In this document: positions 21,726 through 24,060 of the stretch, piece after piece
How the letters are laid out: every line of letters starts with the position of its first letter
Numbering within the stretch: the first letter of the stretch is position 1
The notes under the pieces: model-generated
Seen by the model: the letters and a program-made list of their open reading frames with translations, nothing else
Databases searched by the model: none
What the model was told of the DNA's origin: nothing
IMG/VR virus record: IMGVR_UViG_3300047557_004310
Location: 1 to 24,060 of that record
Length of the DNA: 24,060 nucleotides
Source: a virus
Strand: one strand, 5' to 3'
Made by a program: the position numbers and the translations under genes

Positions 21726-23204
21726 ATGAAGTTTTTCTCAATTTTACTTAAGGAAGGTCGAAAAGAAGACTTAAAGAAAAAATATTCAACTAAATTTAAT
21801 GATGAGGATTTAGATTATATTTTGAATATTTCTGATTTACAAGATTTTAATCACAAATACACTGACTTTGTGTTGAAAAATACAGATGGTGATGGTGAAT
21901 TAGATTTGAATGAATTGGAAAAACTTGTAGAACTTATCAAAGATTTTGATAAATTCCAATCCCAATTTCCCAAAAAAGATATCAATCAATACGTTTCTCT
22001 TGATGAGTTAGAAAAAGTAGTTGAATTCGCTAGAAGAAAAAAGAAAAATAAAGAATTAGAAAATCAGGTAGAAAAGATTTACGAAGATGATAAATTTTTG
22101 GTTGTTAAACCAATTTCTCATGCGGCTTCTTGTAAGTACGGTTCCAACACAAAATGGTGTACCACTGCACAATCACCTGACCATTTTCAAAGATACACGT
22201 CAGGAAGTCAGGCTTTATACTATATAATCAATAAAGCAAATTCGACAAACAAAGATTATTCAAAAATCGCAATTCATTTTGATAATTCAGGTTATCCAAG
22301 ATTTTGGGATAGTAAAGATAACGGAATGAACGACAGGGAAACTTCAGTTTTCAAATACGCATTCCCTGAGATTATAGATGCAATAGAAGAAAATTATAAA
22401 ACTTTCCGAGTTTCAGCAGAAGAAAAACATTTAAATGAAATCTTCAATTCCTTTGGTATAACAAAAAGAAGTGATAAAAGACTATTTGGAACTGAATCAG
22501 TATTAAGTGTGGTTATCGAAGGTTTTCAAACCATAAACGATTTGGGACCAGGACACGCTGAAGCAGGTTTGGCTGTAATATTAGACAACGTTCTAATTGA
22601 CGAATATCAGGTTTTTGTGACTTTCAAATCAACTAACAAAGAATATTTCGAAACGAGTATTGGTTTCATGGGTAAAGACAATTACATCGAGGAAGATTAT
22701 TTTATCGATTTAGGATTGGAAAATTTCGGAATTGATGTTAAGTTCAGAATAATGGACACAATAGGAAGTACTGCAGAGGGAGTTAGGGCTTACATTTCGA
22801 GTAAGTGTTTAGAAAAAGTTAAAGAAAACGCCCAACTTCGCGAAAAGATTGTAGGTACATCAAGTTTCTTTAGACCATCGTATGGTTACACTTTTGGTAG
22901 AAAAAAAGGTTGGATAGAAAAACTTGTGAAGTTTTTGGATTCAGGTAAAATAGGAACAAAACTTGATTTTCTCACAGACATTGGATACATAGAAAAAATA
23001 ACTGTAGACGGTAAGACACAGTATAGAAAAACTAAAGGTGGCTTTATTTACAAACCACGAGATTTGAGAGGTCAACACTCATCTTTCTTTGCAGCAGCAA
23101 AAAATGCGGGAATTTTGGGATATAGAAAAGTAGGAAAAGAATTCTTTTTGGTCAAAGGACCAAACTTCAATGCCTTCAAAGAGGGAAAACTTAAGGCGCT
23201 TTAG
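21726..23204 (+). CDS. Large phage protein with KWCT motif and an EF-hand-like loop
   Basis: I cannot name this 492-residue protein, but parts look like a family found in uncultured T4-like phages. Residues 1-120 are helical and charged and contain NTDGDGELDLNE at 52-63, a good match to the 12-residue EF-hand calcium loop. A central domain, about 121-200, has YEDDKFLVVKPISHAASCKYG, then TKWCTTAQ (142-149), RYTSGS, LYYIINK and a strand pair ending RFWDSKDNGM; this is the conserved block. The middle 235-370 is beta-rich. The C-terminal part (about 385-492) is basic and looks like a winged-helix-like DNA-binding region. It ends 14 bases inside the convergent membrane gene. The function is unknown. 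Confidence 0.82.
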   Translation: MKFFSILLKEGRKEDLKKKYSTKFNDEDLDYILNISDLQDFNHKYTDFVLKNTDGDGELDLNELEKLVELIKDFDKFQSQFPKKDINQYVSLDELEKVVEFARRKKKNKELENQVEKIYEDDKFLVVKPISHAASCKYGSNTKWCTTAQSPDHFQRYTSGSQALYYIINKANSTNKDYSKIAIHFDNSGYPRFWDSKDNGMNDRETSVFKYAFPEIIDAIEENYKTFRVSAEEKHLNEIFNSFGITKRSDKRLFGTESVLSVVIEGFQTINDLGPGHAEAGLAVILDNVLIDEYQVFVTFKSTNKEYFETSIGFMGKDNYIEEDYFIDLGLENFGIDVKFRIMDTIGSTAEGVRAYISSKCLEKVKENAQLREKIVGTSSFFRPSYGYTFGRKKGWIEKLVKFLDSGKIGTKLDFLTDIGYIEKITVDGKTQYRKTKGGFIYKPRDLRGQHSSFFAAAKNAGILGYRKVGKEFFLVKGPNFNAFKEGKLKAL

Positions 23205-23415
23205 ATAATTTTCGAAAGTAGAAATATAATCCAAAGAATAGCCCCGCAATACAATACAAAACGAAATTCGCTCTCCATAAACTTCCTGTCCAAAGTATTA
23301 GGGAATATTGAACGGCATCGAATCCAAAAGGATTGAAGAACAGAGCTAGCATTAAAAATATTTGAGACAGATTTTCTTGGAATGTCTTCTGCCACGTTTC
23401 CCTGTTTATTTGCAT
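23191..23415 (-). CDS. Small membrane protein with two TM segments
   Basis: This 74-residue protein has an amphipathic N-terminus (MQINRETWQKTFQENLSQ), one hydrophobic segment at about 18-42, a short loop with WTGSLWR, and a second at about 49-67 ending in a basic tail (YFYFRKLSKAP). The size and topology would fit a holin-like or inner-membrane accessory protein, but nothing specific shows that. It overlaps the end of the convergent KWCT gene by 14 bases. A second frame over the same bases (23201-23422) has less coherent composition and is taken as a shadow. Confidence 0.62.
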   Translation of the reverse strand: MQINRETWQKTFQENLSQIFLMLALFFNPFGFDAVQYSLILWTGSLWRANFVLYCIAGLFFGLYFYFRKLSKAP

Positions 23416-23451
23416 CGTCCATAAATTGGGGTTTAAAATTTATGTCCTAAG

Positions 23452-23475
23452 ACTATAATTTTATAGTTATAAATA
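23452..23475. promoter_or_regulatory. Palindrome and octamer between divergent genes
   Basis: ACTATAA-TT-TTATAGT (23452-23467) is a perfect 7-base inverted repeat between two divergent genes. It adjoins TATAAATA (23468-23475), which on the minus strand reads TATTTATA and faces the 2-TM gene 52 bases away. Either or both could regulate the divergent pair. Confidence 0.35.
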
Positions 23476-24060
23476 TGATATTTCAAAATTTTATTTATTC
23501 AAAAACATATGACCATTATTTGGTCTTACCTATGAAAACAGGTACGGTTAATGCCTCTTGGATATTCACCTATTTTGATTTCTACACATATACAAGAAAC
23601 TTCGATTCTAATGGTAACTTCACGGAAGTATCTAACCCTGCAATGTCTGCAATTCATAGTTATTATATTCCACCCGAAATCGATAATCCCAAAATTATTG
23701 TAACAACAAGAAATCCATACGATAAAGTTTTATCAAGATTTTTATTCACTTGGACCAAAAAAGAACCACCTTCCTATCATGATTTTCTAAATAACATTTT
23801 AAATTCAATTCAACATAATAATCCAATGTTAATTTATCCGTCAGAATTAATACCAACATACTCAATAAGATTGGAAAATATGTATGAAGATTACATGAAA
23901 ATTCCATTCATCAAGGATTCCAATCTTAACAAAACAGGTATTCTTTCAGAGATGTGTAATAAGAGAATTAATGAAGCTAGAATAAAGATAAAAAAAGAGG
24001 ATTTTCTTATTCAAGAAACCAAAGATTTGATTTATAATTTTCTTAGAAATCAATTTGAAC
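23475..24060 (+). CDS. Sulfotransferase-family protein (3' end beyond window)
   Basis: An open frame from the ATG at 23475 runs 195 codons to the window edge. Two sulfotransferase signatures are visible: LPMKTGTVNASWIF at 18-31, which fits the 5'-phosphosulfate-binding loop (P-K-T-G-T type), and KIIVTTRNPYDKVLSRFLF at 73-91, the 3'-phosphate-binding motif (RNPYDR-V-SR type). The enzyme would move sulfate from PAPS to an unknown acceptor, perhaps a glycan or lipid. The first motif has Met in place of the usual Pro-Lys start (PMKTGT). The C-terminus is cut off. Sulfotransferase genes are known from marine T4-like phages; a role in changing the host or virion surface is inference. Confidence 0.78.
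   Translation, partial: MIFQNFIYSKTYDHYLVLPMKTGTVNASWIFTYFDFYTYTRNFDSNGNFTEVSNPAMSAIHSYYIPPEIDNPKIIVTTRNPYDKVLSRFLFTWTKKEPPSYHDFLNNILNSIQHNNPMLIYPSELIPTYSIRLENMYEDYMKIPFIKDSNLNKTGILSEMCNKRINEARIKIKKEDFLIQETKDLIYNFLRNQFE

Overview
The window is best read as part of the genome of a T4-like tailed phage (Caudoviricetes) that infects a member of the Bacteroidota, probably a flavobacterium-like host. The phage assignment rests on a minus-strand block holding a gp17-type terminase large subunit, a gp20-type portal and a gp21-type prohead protease, with tightly packed or overlapping unknown genes between them. The host assignment rests on three things: a small basic protein of the Bacteroidota bS21 type, an Oar-like TonB-dependent receptor with a CarboxypepD_reg N-terminal domain, and a TTTG-N19-TAnnTTTG promoter (the Bacteroidota -33/-7 consensus) in front of the tmRNA gene. 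The DNA is AT-rich and most genes lack a Shine-Dalgarno sequence, as expected for that phylum.

Layout. Positions 1-10722 are the virion block on the minus strand. In transcription order it holds a two-domain protein with a Thr/Pro linker, four unknown genes (two of them very acidic), terminase, portal, two unknown genes, prohead protease and the first codons of a further gene. One plus-strand gene, for a phage bS21, is inserted at 1315-1500. Positions 10796-12098 hold a nucleotidyltransferase-fold protein, a KTSC-domain protein and a small unknown protein. Positions 12161-17740 hold genes that all touch protein quality control: an Hsp20 chaperone, a divergently transcribed ClpC-like unfoldase without an N-domain, an HExxH metallopeptidase, an M20-like metallopeptidase, one unknown gene, and a complete tmRNA with an unusually long tag ending in VVA. 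Positions 17963-21280 encode a full-length TonB-dependent receptor flanked by two intrinsic terminators. The right end holds a 4-TM membrane protein, a large unknown protein with a KWCT motif, a 2-TM membrane protein and the start of a sulfotransferase cut by the window edge.

The most striking reading is that the phage carries its own kit for the host translation and proteolysis machinery: bS21 (ribosome start-site choice), tmRNA (rescue and tagging), a ClpC-like unfoldase that keeps an IGF loop for ClpP, a small heat-shock protein and two peptidases. Individual members of this kit are known from phages; I infer, but cannot prove, that they work together here. The receptor gene is the second surprise. 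An octamer, TATTTATA, lies just upstream of many starts on both strands in gene orientation, including the receptor gene, which suggests the receptor is under phage control and is not an assembly artefact. All family names come from reading the translated sequence without database searches.
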